From Streptomyces tubercidicus (GTDB lineage: Bacteria; Actinomycetota; Actinomycetes; Streptomycetales; Streptomycetaceae): a DNA stretch of 64,000 nucleotides. Every line of letters starts with the position of its first letter. Position 1 is the stretch's first letter. The stretch is from NCBI RefSeq assembly GCF_027497495.1, contig NZ_CP114205.1, forward strand, positions 868,001 to 932,000, written 5' to 3'. The position numbers were made by a program, and so were the translations under genes. A model generated the notes under the pieces. It had not been told where the DNA came from and made no database searches. It saw only the letters and a list, made by a program, of their open reading frames with translations. Of this stretch, positions 17,016 to 25,947 are shown piece by piece.

Positions 17016-19689
17016 ACAGTCAGCGTCGGGAGCATCAACCAAGGACCGGCACGGGGCACCACCGTCAGCATCGCCGGCTGCACAACCGGATGCCACATCG
17101 TTGAGCCTGGCAGTCTCGATGCTGCACGCTGTGGCCCCACAGCTGGATGCGACAGCCATCGCGGACGCCCTCTGGCTAGCCACCCGGATGAGTGAGACCT
17201 CGTCGGAATCACTGGACTCGGGCTCCAAACTTCAGCCCCCGGCCACCACACCGGCTTTCGCAACCCTCGCCACCGACCGCCCCCGAGCAGAGGCGCAAGC
17301 GCCTTCGGCCACGCCCAAAAGCCGCGCGCTGCATGAGCGCCTTCCCGGATCGGACTCCCAGGTCCGTGGGCATGCGGTGGGCGTACCGCGCGCAGCAGCG
17401 CTGCCGCTGGCACTAGAGGTTACAAGAGCGCTTCGTCCCTGGAAGCAGCCCTGGTATATGGGGCGGTGCCATGCACTGGACCTCGATGCAACCGTGGACA
17501 GCTACGCCCGAAGCGGTGAGTTGATCCCGGTCTTCACCGCGGCACCAGAGCGGTGGTTCGACTTGGTCCTGGTCGTGGACCGCTCCCCTTCTATGCAGGT
17601 GTGGCAGGAGACTATTGATGCCTTCGTCAACGTGCTGGACCGGCTCGGGGCTTTCCGTACCCTCCAGGTGCGCGATCTGACATTCACTGCAGGCTCCGGC
17701 ATCGAACTACACGACCGCCAAGGCCGATCAACGGCGGCTGGACAAGTGTGCTCTCCGAACGGTCGCCGACTAGTGGTGACCGTGTCGGACTGCGCGGCCA
17801 GAGCATGGCGGGCGCCAACGATCTGGCAGCAGCTGCGTGAGTGGTCGCAGACGACCCCCGTCGCATTGCTCAACCCATTACCCACCAAGGTGTGGCGCCG
17901 TACGGGCCTGGATCTGCCGACCGTCCGGGTGTCATCGGGCCCGCCAGGCGCGGACAATTCCAAATTCACGTTCGAGCGTCCGTCCTTGCTGCCGAATGAG
18001 GGCGAAGCCGATGGCAGGTGGCTCCCGATCCCTGTGTTGTCGCTGTCACCGCACTCCCTGGACCGTTGGTCGCGAACCGTGATGCGCGGAGCGCCCGACG
18101 GTTGCGCCGCAGTCTTGGTCCCGCCCAGCGGTCGCAATGTGCGCCACGGCCGTTCGCGTCCGTCGTCGTCCAGAGGCCCGGAGGCACGGGCCGAGGGCTT
18201 TCTGCGGACGTCGGCGCCCGCGGCGGCCCGGCTAGCGGTCCTCTGCTCGCCGTTCGACCGACTGAGTCTGGGACTGCTGCATCTGATCCGCCAGGAGCTC
18301 GTTCCGGAGGCGACGACGGCGGACATCGCCGAAGTTCTGACTGCTGGAGTGTTCACGCTGGACACAGACGCGGGCGGCGCGGTGGAGCTGGTCGTGGCTC
18401 AGAAGATTCAGGCTCGACTGCGGCAGGATCTGGCAGAGCACGAAGTGTGGCGGCTTCACCGAGTACTGAGCCGCTATGTCTCCTCGCCGGGTAACAGCCA
18501 AGGACGATTGCCAGTAGTGGCTCAGGGAGTACACGGCCCAGATGAAATCCCGGCAGAAGCCAAGCCGTTTGGTCATGCGTCGCTGCCGACGCTGGAGCTA
18601 CTGGGGCTCTCCTCCTCGGGAGCGGACGAGACACAATCGCATGATTCTCCGGCGCCCGATCGCCCCGAATTGAAGGAGCCGAACCGCAGCGCCGAAGCGC
18701 TGGACGCGCGCATTACGACGATCAGGCCCGGGCAGATCACTACCCGTGCTGAGATGATGCAGCTCTTCGGTGGCGGACCGCAGGGGGGCATCGTACCCTC
18801 CGTAACCACTCCAAACATCCTCATCTACACCGATCACGAAGCCGGTCACCGCTACGGCTACTACGACGGCTGGCTCGCCGAGACGGACGAGCAAGGCGCC
18901 GTCTTCGAATACACCGGGGCCGGCACAGTCGGCGACCAGACCTTCACCGGCCGCAAAGGCTCCGGCAACAAGGCCATCCTCCAGCACGTCGAAGCTGGCC
19001 GGACTCTCCGCGTCTTCATCGCCAACGGCAAGGTCCCCGGTTCGGGTGCCAAGTACCAGCGCTACGTCGGTGAATTCACACTCGACCCCGACCAGCCCTA
19101 CGTGATTCGTCAGGCCCCCGACGACAACGGAGACCTCCGCAACGTCATTGTCTTCCGCCTTCGCCCTTCCGGCGACGTCGAGCACGACGCCAAGGACGAC
19201 ATCCCGCCCGCAGAAGAGACCAAGACCACCCTGGTGTCGGCCGATGTCGCCACCAACGCCGTGGTCGAATCGGAAGACAACCTGGAGACGGACGGCACGC
19301 GGTCGGTACAGGCCAAGACCGAAACGGAGCGCCGCGAAGCCGTCCTACTCAGGCGCTTCAAGGCATACCTGCAGAGGCGTGGCCACGTCCTGAAGCGCCA
19401 TCAGATCAAGATCAAGGGAGAGGCGAGCACCCTACAGACCGACCTTTACGACGTCACCGACCATGTCCTGTACGAAGCCAAGGGCAACACCAGCCGCGAA
19501 GCAGTGCGCATGGCCGTTGGCCAACTTCACGACTTCCGCCGTCATGTCGAGCCCCCCAACCCCAGAGTCGCCGTTCTCCTGCCCAGCGAACCGAGCGACA
19601 AGGACCTTAAGGACTACCTTTCCGATGCCGGCATCGCCCTCGTCTATCTCGATGGCGACACATTCATTGGCGACATTCTGCCTGAGTAG
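17008..19689 (+). CDS. SAV_2336-type vWA protein fused to SRA-like and PD-(D/E)XK nuclease-like domains
   Basis: ATG 17008 overlaps the MoxR stop; GTG 16996 is an alternative. The product is 893 residues in one uninterrupted frame. Residues 32-60 (DATAIADALWLA) match the N-terminal helix of SAV_2336 proteins. The vWA domain carries the MIDAS motif DRSPSM at 191-196. A helical and linker region runs to about 565. Residues 570-715 resemble the SRA domain of ScoMcrA-type modified-DNA restriction enzymes: ITTRAEMMQLFGGG, GGIVPS, YGYYDGW, FEYTGAGTVGDQ, GNKAIL. A linker (715-770) leads to a restriction-nuclease-like domain with Asp812, Glu823 and Lys825 (D then EAK). The usual ternary vWA partner does not end this way as far as I know. 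The fusion implies a DNA-modification-reading, DNA-cutting output. Confidence 0.85.
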   Translation: MPEQSASGASTKDRHGAPPSASPAAQPDATSLSLAVSMLHAVAPQLDATAIADALWLATRMSETSSESLDSGSKLQPPATTPAFATLATDRPRAEAQAPSATPKSRALHERLPGSDSQVRGHAVGVPRAAALPLALEVTRALRPWKQPWYMGRCHALDLDATVDSYARSGELIPVFTAAPERWFDLVLVVDRSPSMQVWQETIDAFVNVLDRLGAFRTLQVRDLTFTAGSGIELHDRQGRSTAAGQVCSPNGRRLVVTVSDCAARAWRAPTIWQQLREWSQTTPVALLNPLPTKVWRRTGLDLPTVRVSSGPPGADNSKFTFERPSLLPNEGEADGRWLPIPVLSLSPHSLDRWSRTVMRGAPDGCAAVLVPPSGRNVRHGRSRPSSSRGPEARAEGFLRTSAPAAARLAVLCSPFDRLSLGLLHLIRQELVPEATTADIAEVLTAGVFTLDTDAGGAVELVVAQKIQARLRQDLAEHEVWRLHRVLSRYVSSPGNSQGRLPVVAQGVHGPDEIPAEAKPFGHASLPTLELLGLSSSGADETQSHDSPAPDRPELKEPNRSAEALDARITTIRPGQITTRAEMMQLFGGGPQGGIVPSVTTPNILIYTDHEAGHRYGYYDGWLAETDEQGAVFEYTGAGTVGDQTFTGRKGSGNKAILQHVEAGRTLRVFIANGKVPGSGAKYQRYVGEFTLDPDQPYVIRQAPDDNGDLRNVIVFRLRPSGDVEHDAKDDIPPAEETKTTLVSADVATNAVVESEDNLETDGTRSVQAKTETERREAVLLRRFKAYLQRRGHVLKRHQIKIKGEASTLQTDLYDVTDHVLYEAKGNTSREAVRMAVGQLHDFRRHVEPPNPRVAVLLPSEPSDKDLKDYLSDAGIALVYLDGDTFIGDILPE

Positions 19690-19778
19690 CCGCGACTGCC
19701 GCCCGCGGGGAACTTCTTCACGGGTGGACGTGAAGGTGCAGACAGGCCCGCGCACTGCTCGGCGAGTACAACACCGTA

Positions 19779-19801
19779 CGCGGACCGGGCACCAGTCCGC
19801 G
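19779..19801 (+). terminator. Possible terminator hairpin after the ternary operon
   Basis: CGCGGAC (19779-19785) pairs with GTCCGCG (19795-19801) around a 9-base loop, about 90 bases after the vWA gene. A second weaker hairpin follows at about 19807-19825. No T-run is visible, so this is tentative. Confidence 0.35.
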
Positions 19802-20331
19802 CATAGCCGGCTTCCAAAGCTGGTGGGGACAGAAATCTTGACATTCGTCCCTCTTCTCAACTGATCAGGAAGGGCGATACCCGCCCCATTCCCCGGCTCA
19901 TCAAAGCGGCCACAAGTTACCCGTCATCACTCACCGTGACGCGCTTGAAGCCAGCCCATCTCTCGTCGCCGTTCAGCATTCAAGAGCGTAGGAACACGTC
20001 ACTCTCGACCTACTCCGCCGCACCCACGGAAGTCTCGCTCGATTCCCTTGCACCCCTAATGCTCGACGCACAGCAGTTCGTGGGCTCCAATCACGTTCAT
20101 GCCCGCACCGCGCGCAAGGCTTCTCCGTTTCGAGCGCGCAGAATGCGAAGGTTCGCGGCCCCCCCAGGATGGTCCTTCATCATCCCAGGAGGCTCAGCCG
20201 CACCGTCCGCTCCGGATTGTCCCTGTTCGTATCCGCGAAGCTCCGTTAAGGCAACCCGCACGGTACTCGGTGACGCCTGTCGGAGCCGAGGCTCCCACGT
20301 GCAACGGAGTGGGCGAGCGAAGTGCCCAGCG

Positions 20332-20367
20332 CGAGGAGTGCCACCGGCAAGTCGGTGGCACTCCTCG
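20332..20367. repeat. Perfect 15-bp inverted repeat (hairpin)
   Basis: CGAGGAGTGCCACCG at 20332-20346 is the exact reverse complement of 20353-20367, with a 6-base loop. It has no T-tail and no gene immediately upstream on either strand. It could be a bidirectional terminator, a protein-binding site or part of the adjacent repeat region. Confidence 0.6.
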
Positions 20368-20414
20368 GCGATGGCAAACACGTCACGCTGTTGACCGGTA
20401 AAGGGTTCAGAACC

Positions 20415-20613
20415 GATGCCAGTTGAAGCCGAAGAGGCACGGGAAGGCATCGTTGCAGGTCAAAGGGCATTTCGAGGTCAGCAAGTCAGCACAAAGTCAG
20501 CATCGGCGGCGCTACGCCGGGGAACAGGCCGACTCCCGGGGGTCATGCGGCACGCCGTGGTCCAGACCTCCGCAGCGTCCGGAGTCGAGACCCGATGCCA
20601 GTTGTCCCACACA
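20415..20613 (+). repeat. GTCAGC repeat element, copy 1 (partial)
   Basis: About 200 bases that recur nearly unchanged at 55468-55663. It contains three GTCAGC hexamers at 20477, 20485 and 20496 (spacings 8 and 11). A conserved tail after the hexamers ends with a cgatgc(c/a)agttgt block. The left half found in copies 2 and 3 is missing here. No protein is encoded. Confidence 0.8.
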
Positions 20614-21239
20614 GTACATCTTCCACCGCAATTGCGAACAGCTTTCAGACTGGGCGGTGTTGGGCTGGACGGATATCGCTAGCCCCAACACCCGTTGCAT
20701 TTCTCTCTCCAACTGGGCTGGCAGCAACATGTGTAGACCTTTGTCCGCTGACCGTCGCGAACGCAGCGCCCTTCGCCAACTTGCCGCAAACGGCACGAAC
20801 GCCGACGTCGAGTAATGGACAACACGGACACTGGACTTGAGGCTCACTGGCGTCCTGTTGAATTCAGAACTTCCATTGCGAGCGCTCACGACATCACGGA
20901 CGCCCCCAGATATCAGACGCGCATCGACCCCCTCTCCATCGGAGGAACGTAGCTTCGGTGTCCAACAGTTGCAGCGGCCGGCGGGGTAGGCCGCCGCCGT
21001 AGACACGGCGGCGGCTGATCGACGGCGAAGCCGCCTACGGATTCACTCGGCGACGCCACTGATCCAGTACGAGCGGGACGAGTTCCGTCTTCGCGTGGAG
21101 GAAACGCTGGTACGTCTCGGCGGGGTGAGCACCGGCTCAAGCGGCGTGGGACCGTCGACGCGCCGCCCGCACGGCCGACCATGGCCCCTCCCCGCTCACG
21201 CAGGCAGTCTGATTCTGAGAAGTGCCAATCACGCGGGCC

Positions 21240-21400
21240 ACCTCCAGCTCATCGCTCTCGCCCCCCTCGTCTGGGACTGGAACGGCACCTTGTTTCACGA
21301 CATCGCGGCACCGGCACGGCTGCACTGCGTTTCAGGCAGCCAGCTCTGTCCGTCTACGAGCGGCTGATGAGCCGGATGCCGACGGGTTTTGGAGCGGGAC
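21240..21400 (+). pseudogene. HAD-type phosphatase remnant
   Basis: A short plus-strand stretch encodes LVWDWNGTLFHDI, the nucleophile motif (DxN/DGT) of HAD hydrolases. A shifted frame continues with ALSVYERLMSRMP, which fits the family's cap region. Frame changes and the lack of the remainder mark it as a remnant. The lone motif makes the assignment plausible but not certain. Confidence 0.5.
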
Positions 21401-21417
21401 AAAGGGTCGCTTCTCGC

Positions 21418-21453
21418 CCCGGTGCTGTACGCGCCCCATCGCACAGCACCGGG
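21418..21453. repeat. 11-bp perfect inverted repeat
   Basis: CCCGGTGCTGT (21418-21428) pairs with ACAGCACCGGG (21443-21453) around a 14-base loop, downstream of the HAD remnant and about 280 bases before a small gene. It could be a terminator of the lost HAD gene or an operator. Confidence 0.5.
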
Positions 21454-21732
21454 TCATGCAACGCCTTCCGGCCTGCGGACTGGAATGGCACAGCAAGCCG
21501 AATTGGGGCCCTTGACCTGTGTGTTGTCCTGCCGGGTTACTCCGCAGCGTTGTCCCGATCGTCAAACTCAGGAGAGTGGTTTTGTACGTATAGGGCCAAC
21601 GACGGACCTGGGCTGAACTGTGCTCTCATTGGACGCAACAGAGAGCCCGCACCGGACCTCCAGGCTCGCAACCGTCGGCTCAGTGGGGCTCTCTGTCAGG
21701 AAGCCACCTGCCCTCTGAAGGAAGGGACTCCT

Positions 21733-21915
21733 ATGTGTGAGTCTACGGACCTCCCCAACAAGCCACACACACCCGCCACAGCCAACCGCGCTCGGTTAGT
21801 TGGCGTCGGCCGATGTCTGCGGACACTCGCGATGCACGCGGCCCGCGGCGCTGCCTACGCCGCCGGAAGCGCAGGGTTCGCCGCGGTGCTCATCTGGTGG
21901 CAAACACATCACTGA
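21733..21915 (+). CDS. Small single-pass membrane protein
   Basis: 60 residues. GAAGGAAGGGA ends about 6 bases before ATG 21733, an unusually good ribosome site for this region. The polar, Pro/Asn-rich N-terminus is followed by a helix rich in Ala and Gly (RGAAYAAGSAGFAAVLIWW), which should span the membrane, and a short His tail. Such small proteins are common in Streptomyces accessory DNA and have no known function. Its neighbours are remnants, so nothing can be inferred from context. Confidence 0.6.
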   Translation: MCESTDLPNKPHTPATANRARLVGVGRCLRTLAMHAARGAAYAAGSAGFAAVLIWWQTHH

Positions 21916-22080
21916 CCCGTCTGCGGCGTGGGAGCGCGGAAGCCGCCGCACGCCGCAGCCCATTCACAGACCAGGTGCACCCGGAAGCTCACCGCCCTGG
22001 TCGAGCGGTCCTACGCCTCGTACGGAGGCGTGGACGACAGCATGATCTGCGCCGCCGAGGAAGAGGGCGGCAAGGACTCC

Positions 22081-22642
22081 ATGCTGCTCACCGGAACCAG
22101 GATCGCGATTGCGGGCCTGACCGTCCATCCCCTGCTGTGGCAGACACGCCGCCGTCGGCGCTCTCTCGCGGTAGCCCGCGTGATGCGCAAGAACCTCCTG
22201 ATCGGCCTCCTCGCCGGACTCAGCTCCTACCTCTTCGCCTCGCTCGGTGACACCTGGGGTCAGGGCACCTACCTGCAACATGGCCAGCACCGAGGTCTGG
22301 CCCTGGCTCCTCATCGTCGGGACCATCGCCCGTCACCGCGCCCCGTCTGCTCGACGCCGTCATCCGCGCCACCATGGCCATGCCCCTCATGGTCTGCGGC
22401 TACTACCTCCTCAGCGGCGGCATGGATGCGCAAGGCAACTGGGACGCCCTCCTCGGCTGGGGCGCCGTCGCTCTCACCGCAGTACCGCTCACCGCAGCGG
22501 CAGCCTACGGACTCAAGCACGCGGGAGTACGCCTGCACCGATGACACTGACCGCCGTCCCTCTCGTCGCGGTGGCTACGTACGGGATCAAGCGCGCCGTA
22601 CTCCGCTTGTTCCGTCGGCCAGCCCCGCCTCATACGCGATGA
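22081..22642 (+). pseudogene. Broken membrane protein(s)
   Basis: Codon bias stays high but jumps between frames. From ATG 22081 a hydrophobic segment (VMRKNLLIGLLAGLSSYLFA) is read to about 22275. A second frame begins MASTEVWPWLLIVGTI near 22279, then shifts near 22325 to one reading PLMVCGYYLLSGG and ending at 22544. A 33-codon hydrophobic ORF begins at 22541, overlapping that stop. This is best read as one or two small membrane proteins, now frameshifted. I do not recognise the family. Confidence 0.4.
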
Positions 22643-22982
22643 TCGCGGCCTGGACGCGGTTCGCAGTGCCCAGCTTGGCGAGGATGCGGCCGACATGGAC
22701 CTTCACCGTGCCGGTCTCCACACCGATCCGCCGGGCGATCTCGGCGTTGGTGAGCCCGGCACCGAGCATGGCGAGGACTTCCCGTTCACGGCCGGTGAGG
22801 GCCACGATCCGCTCGACCGCCACCCGTGTGCGGTCCGCCCGGCAGTCCTGCCGCATACGCCGTACGACGTGGGCGGTGACGCCGGGCGAGAGGACCACGT
22901 CCCCAGAGGCCGCGGCGCGCACGACCAGTTCGAACCCACGCCAAGAAAGCAGGGCACACCATGACCGTGAAAAGGCCGCCAC
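22587..22982 (-). pseudogene. LuxR/NarL-type response regulator, receiver domain lost
   Basis: Reading leftward, about 100 residues form the end of a receiver domain (RAAASGDVVLSPGV). A complete LuxR helix-turn-helix follows: LTGREREVLAMLGAGLTNAE, then IARRIGVETGTVKVHV and GRILAKLG. The phosphoacceptor part of the receiver is absent, and upstream sequence does not continue it in any frame. It is a 5'-truncated response regulator. A free DNA-binding domain could still be functional if expressed, but no start with a good ribosome site is visible. Confidence 0.75.
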
Positions 22983-23362
22983 AATCCGCCGGAATCCGGC
23001 CGTCGAGCCGCGGCAACCCGCCGAGGAGAACCTCTGCGGTCAGCCGGCCGCGGAAGAGGAACTCCACGTCTGCGTGGGCCTCAACGCCTGCGCGGGCCAG
23101 GACGTCACTAAGAGGATGTTATGAGGCTTGATGTGCGTTTCGTTCTTGGGTTGGGTGGCGGTGCCCTTCGGCAGGATGGGCAGGTCGAGGGCTTCGCGCA
23201 GGTCGAGGGCCCGCGTCGGGCGTATGGTGTCGGCGAATACGACCCGGCGGCCGGAATGGGCCTGGCTCGATTCCGGTCAGGGCGCATATCCCCATTCGCG
23301 CCCTGGAGCCAGCGGGAGTTGCCATGCTTGCATCAACGGTGCACTAGGCACAGGGGGGCCTC

Positions 23363-24415
23363 ATGGAAGCGGCAGACGGTGTGGCGTCAGCGGCAGTGCA
23401 GATCCTGACGGCGATGGCGAGTGGCGCGGCCACGGCGGTGGGTGGTGGCACGGGTCAAGCGCTCAGTGACCTTATCCGTCGGCGACTGAGCTCCGAAGAG
23501 GGCCGAGTAGCTCTGGCGGGATTTGATGCCGATCCAACAAATTTAGCGGTGACACAAGAACTGCGGGGTGTAATCGGAGAGGCGCTCGCGACTGACCGCG
23601 AGTTCGAAAGAACGCTGACTCAACTGCTTTCGAATCCCTCCGCCACTCCGTCGACATTCACCAACAGTGTCGTGATCGGAAGCGGCAAGGTTCGCAACAG
23701 TCAGATCTCTCTAGGGCCGCTTTCGATCTCGAATACGCGTAACAGCAGGAACTCGCTGACCGTAGTGGCCGTCGTGCTGCTAGCGGTATTGGCGCTCGCT
23801 CTCTATGGCGGTGTCCACCTCGTCACCGGGCGCTCTCCAGGAAATACTGAGTCGGCACCGAAACCCACGAGGACCCATACGAAGCATGTTGTGACTCCTG
23901 AGGATCTCGTCTCGAAGATCCTCCCGGACCGTGATGTCTTGCCTCCGGGCTGGGAGGTTTCGGGTGGTCCGCACTTGAACGGCTACCTAGCGTGCGATGA
24001 CTGTGCGTCTGAGGCAGATCGGCGTAACGCCGGAAATGTTTTTTGGAGTCTGCCCGGATCTCAGGTTGCGAACTTCTTTGTTGACGCCTATACGAGTTCA
24101 GCTTCAGCAGAGGCCAACTACGCGAAGGCTTCCAAGTCGGGCGAATCGATCCAGGTGATTCCGGGAGAATATTTCTCCGACTCGTATATTGCGGAGGAAG
24201 ATCGAAAGGTTATTTCGGTGGAAGAGAAGGATGGCTCGCCGACCGTTGTAGCGTTTATTCGCATAGAGACAGTTCTGATAACGATCCAAATGAATTCCGA
24301 TTGGGAGAGTCGGGCAGATAATCTGACAGCCTTCGCCTACATGATGAGCAAGCGTGCGAAACAGGCGTTGGACGGCAAACCCGTGAGATCCGTGGTTCCC
24401 CAGCTGCTTTCATGA
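23363..24415 (+). CDS. Single-pass membrane protein with cytosolic helical/amyloid-like N-terminus
   Basis: 350 residues. CAGGGGGG lies 5-10 bases before ATG 23363. Residues 1-92 are helical and resemble in layout the small protein at 47553. A strand-rich Gly/Asn/Ser motif follows at about 95-115 (NSVVIGSGKVRNSQISLG), reminiscent of amyloid-type signalling motifs. A membrane helix (about 131-153, VVAVVLLAVLALALYGG) leads to an extracytoplasmic domain with a Cys pair (CDDC) and no recognised family. GC and codon use are clearly lower than in the surroundings (AAT, GAT, TTT, ATT codons), which suggests recent transfer. It may be a membrane-tethered effector or receptor of a lost conflict system. 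Confidence 0.7.
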   Translation: MEAADGVASAAVQILTAMASGAATAVGGGTGQALSDLIRRRLSSEEGRVALAGFDADPTNLAVTQELRGVIGEALATDREFERTLTQLLSNPSATPSTFTNSVVIGSGKVRNSQISLGPLSISNTRNSRNSLTVVAVVLLAVLALALYGGVHLVTGRSPGNTESAPKPTRTHTKHVVTPEDLVSKILPDRDVLPPGWEVSGGPHLNGYLACDDCASEADRRNAGNVFWSLPGSQVANFFVDAYTSSASAEANYAKASKSGESIQVIPGEYFSDSYIAEEDRKVISVEEKDGSPTVVAFIRIETVLITIQMNSDWESRADNLTAFAYMMSKRAKQALDGKPVRSVVPQLLS

Positions 24416-24429
24416 TCGCTATGGTTTGC

Positions 24430-24590
24430 GATCTCTCGGTTTCGCGATAGTGGTTCCCCGCATCTCGTACTTGCCCGCGTGGCCCGCGGCCGAGGGGTGC
24501 CGGGCCTTTGGCGCGGAGAGCACGGGCTCGATCAACATCCACTGCTCGTCGGATGAGTCGCTCTTGTAGGGCTTGCGCTCACTCGCCTCG
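24430..24590 (-). pseudogene. IS5-family transposase N-terminal fragment
   Basis: About 45 residues starting SERKPYKSDSSDEQWMLIEP are the N-terminus of an IS5-type transposase. It is related to, but not the same as, the one starting at 25947. The fragment ends after KYEMR and runs into a stop at 24419. It is the remains of a second IS copy. Confidence 0.7.
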
Positions 24591-24697
24591 CCACTCCAGC
24601 ACGGCCAAGTCGGCCGACCTGCCCGGATTCCGCAGCCCCACACGATCAGGCGACCACAGAACGGGAATTACACCCCATAGCGCCCCCTAAGAGGGTG

Positions 24698-25101
24698 TTA
24701 GGTCCATTTTCGGTAGCGGCCTCGTCCGGGTTGGGTGAGGAAGCCTTGTCGGGTGAGGCGTCCGAGGCGGCTGCGGGTGACGTTCATGCACGGCCGTCGG
24801 TGCGCATGCCGAGGAGTTCGTGCAGTTCACGGACCTTGAATGCCTGGTCGGGGTGCTGGTTGAAGGCGTTCACGATGGCCTGGTAGGCAGTGGTCGACTC
24901 GAGTGGATCGGCCTGGTCTCCGCCTCCGGTCGGCGCGAGTTCGGCGATGACCTTTCGGGTGGTGGCCAAGTCCGCTAGGCGCGCTTCGGTCTCGGCTAGC
25001 GCGGCGGTCAAGCCCTCGATCTGACTGCGAAGTTCACCGGCCCGGGCCGTGGCCTCGTCGTGGCGGGCCTGGAGATCGATCAGGAACTCGGTTATGTTCA
25101 C
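24698..25101 (-). CDS. IS-associated coiled-coil/winged-helix accessory protein (possibly split)
   Basis: GTG 25101 overlaps the transposase stop. The first frame (105 residues, to 24784) has a long coiled coil (ATARAGELRSQIEGLTAALA) and then FKVRELHELLG. A second frame starts at ATG 24787, overlapping as ATGA, and reads NVTRSRLGRLTRQGFLTQPG. That is the recognition half of a winged helix. A single longer protein probably existed and is now split by one base. The order fits a passenger gene carried by this IS type; its role in transposition is unknown. Confidence 0.5.
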
Positions 25102-25947
25102 GCGGCCGTCCGGAGGGTGTCGCGCCAGGTGGGGGTGGACGTGGTGAGACGGCGGGCCATGTTCGCGGTGGAGGCCCAGTAGACGCGCGAGGCGGAGGTG
25201 TCGGGCCGGTGGTCGTACTCGCGGGCCAGACGCCAGTCCAGCATCAACGTGCCGTTGACCTGCTCGACCACCCACCGCTTCGGCTGCGGGACAAAGCCCT
25301 TGCCCTGATCCTCCGGGTTGCGGCGGACGACTTCGACGGTGATGTCCAACAGGGCGCCGTGGATGATGACTTCGCCTTTGAAGCCCTGGTCCACCAGGGC
25401 CCTCTCCAGACGGTTCCCGCACCGCTCGGCCGCCAGGTCGAGTAGGGCGGTGCCGGCGGTGTTGTCATGGGCGGAGGCGGCCAGGACGACGACGTCGATG
25501 ACCAGCCCCAGCACGTCGACGGCCAGCCCCCGCTTGCGCCCCGGCGTCCTCTTGTTCGCGTCCAGTCCCGTCGTGGTCTTGGGGACACCCGCGGCGGCGC
25601 GCACGGACTGGGTGTCGATGATCACGAGGGACGGGTCCTCTAATCGGCGGGCCTTCTCCCGCACCTGGCAGCGCAGGAGTTCCTGGATCCGCTGGTCGAG
25701 CCCGTCCTGACGCCACAGCGTGAAGTAGTAGAACACCGCCGACCAGGCCGGCAGGTCATGGGGCAGGTAACGCCACTGACAGCCCGTCCGGTTCTGGTAG
25801 AAGATCGCGTTCACGACCTCCCGGAGATCACAGATCCCGTCCGGGCGCCGACCGGCCCACCCGGTCCTGCTTCCAGGCCGTGATCATCGGCTCGATCAAC
25901 GCCCACTGCTCGTCCGATAAATCACTCGGATACGGTCTTCGGTCCAT
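25098..25947 (-). pseudogene. IS5-family DDE transposase (frameshifted)
   Basis: The N-terminal part (25947-25828) reads RRPYPSDLSDEQWALIEPMI and stops at 25828. The body (25814-25098) reads on in another frame from about the motif REVVNAIFYQNRTGCQW, continues with the catalytic Asp in IIDTQSVR, and ends near MLDWRLAREYDHR. The two halves together give a complete IS5-type transposase of about 280 residues. The break near 25830 is upstream of the positions where programmed frameshifts are usual in IS5 relatives, so I read it as inactivation. Loss of transposase would leave this copy immobile. Confidence 0.75.

Larger units (their letters stand above)
19690..21239. other. 1.5 kb without an intact gene
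   Basis: No frame here has both a ribosome site and a recognisable product. It contains the hairpin at 19779, a strong inverted repeat at 20332-20367, the first copy of the GTCAGC repeat (20415-20613) and a 9-bp hairpin (20656-20664 with 20684-20692). The stretch looks like a junction left by integration or deletion. Confidence 0.5.

Noticed and set aside
19803..19860. Possible tRNA-Trp (a CCA anticodon-like loop in CCGGCTTCCAAAGCTGG)
   Set aside because: The anticodon-type stem folds, but no D-arm, T-arm or acceptor stem can be assigned, so it is only a small hairpin.
20415..20613. A CRISPR or ncRNA reading of the GTCAGC repeat
   Set aside because: Hexamers are too short and are spaced 8-11 bases without unique spacers. 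No cas genes are near, and no conserved RNA fold was evident beyond the inverted repeat.
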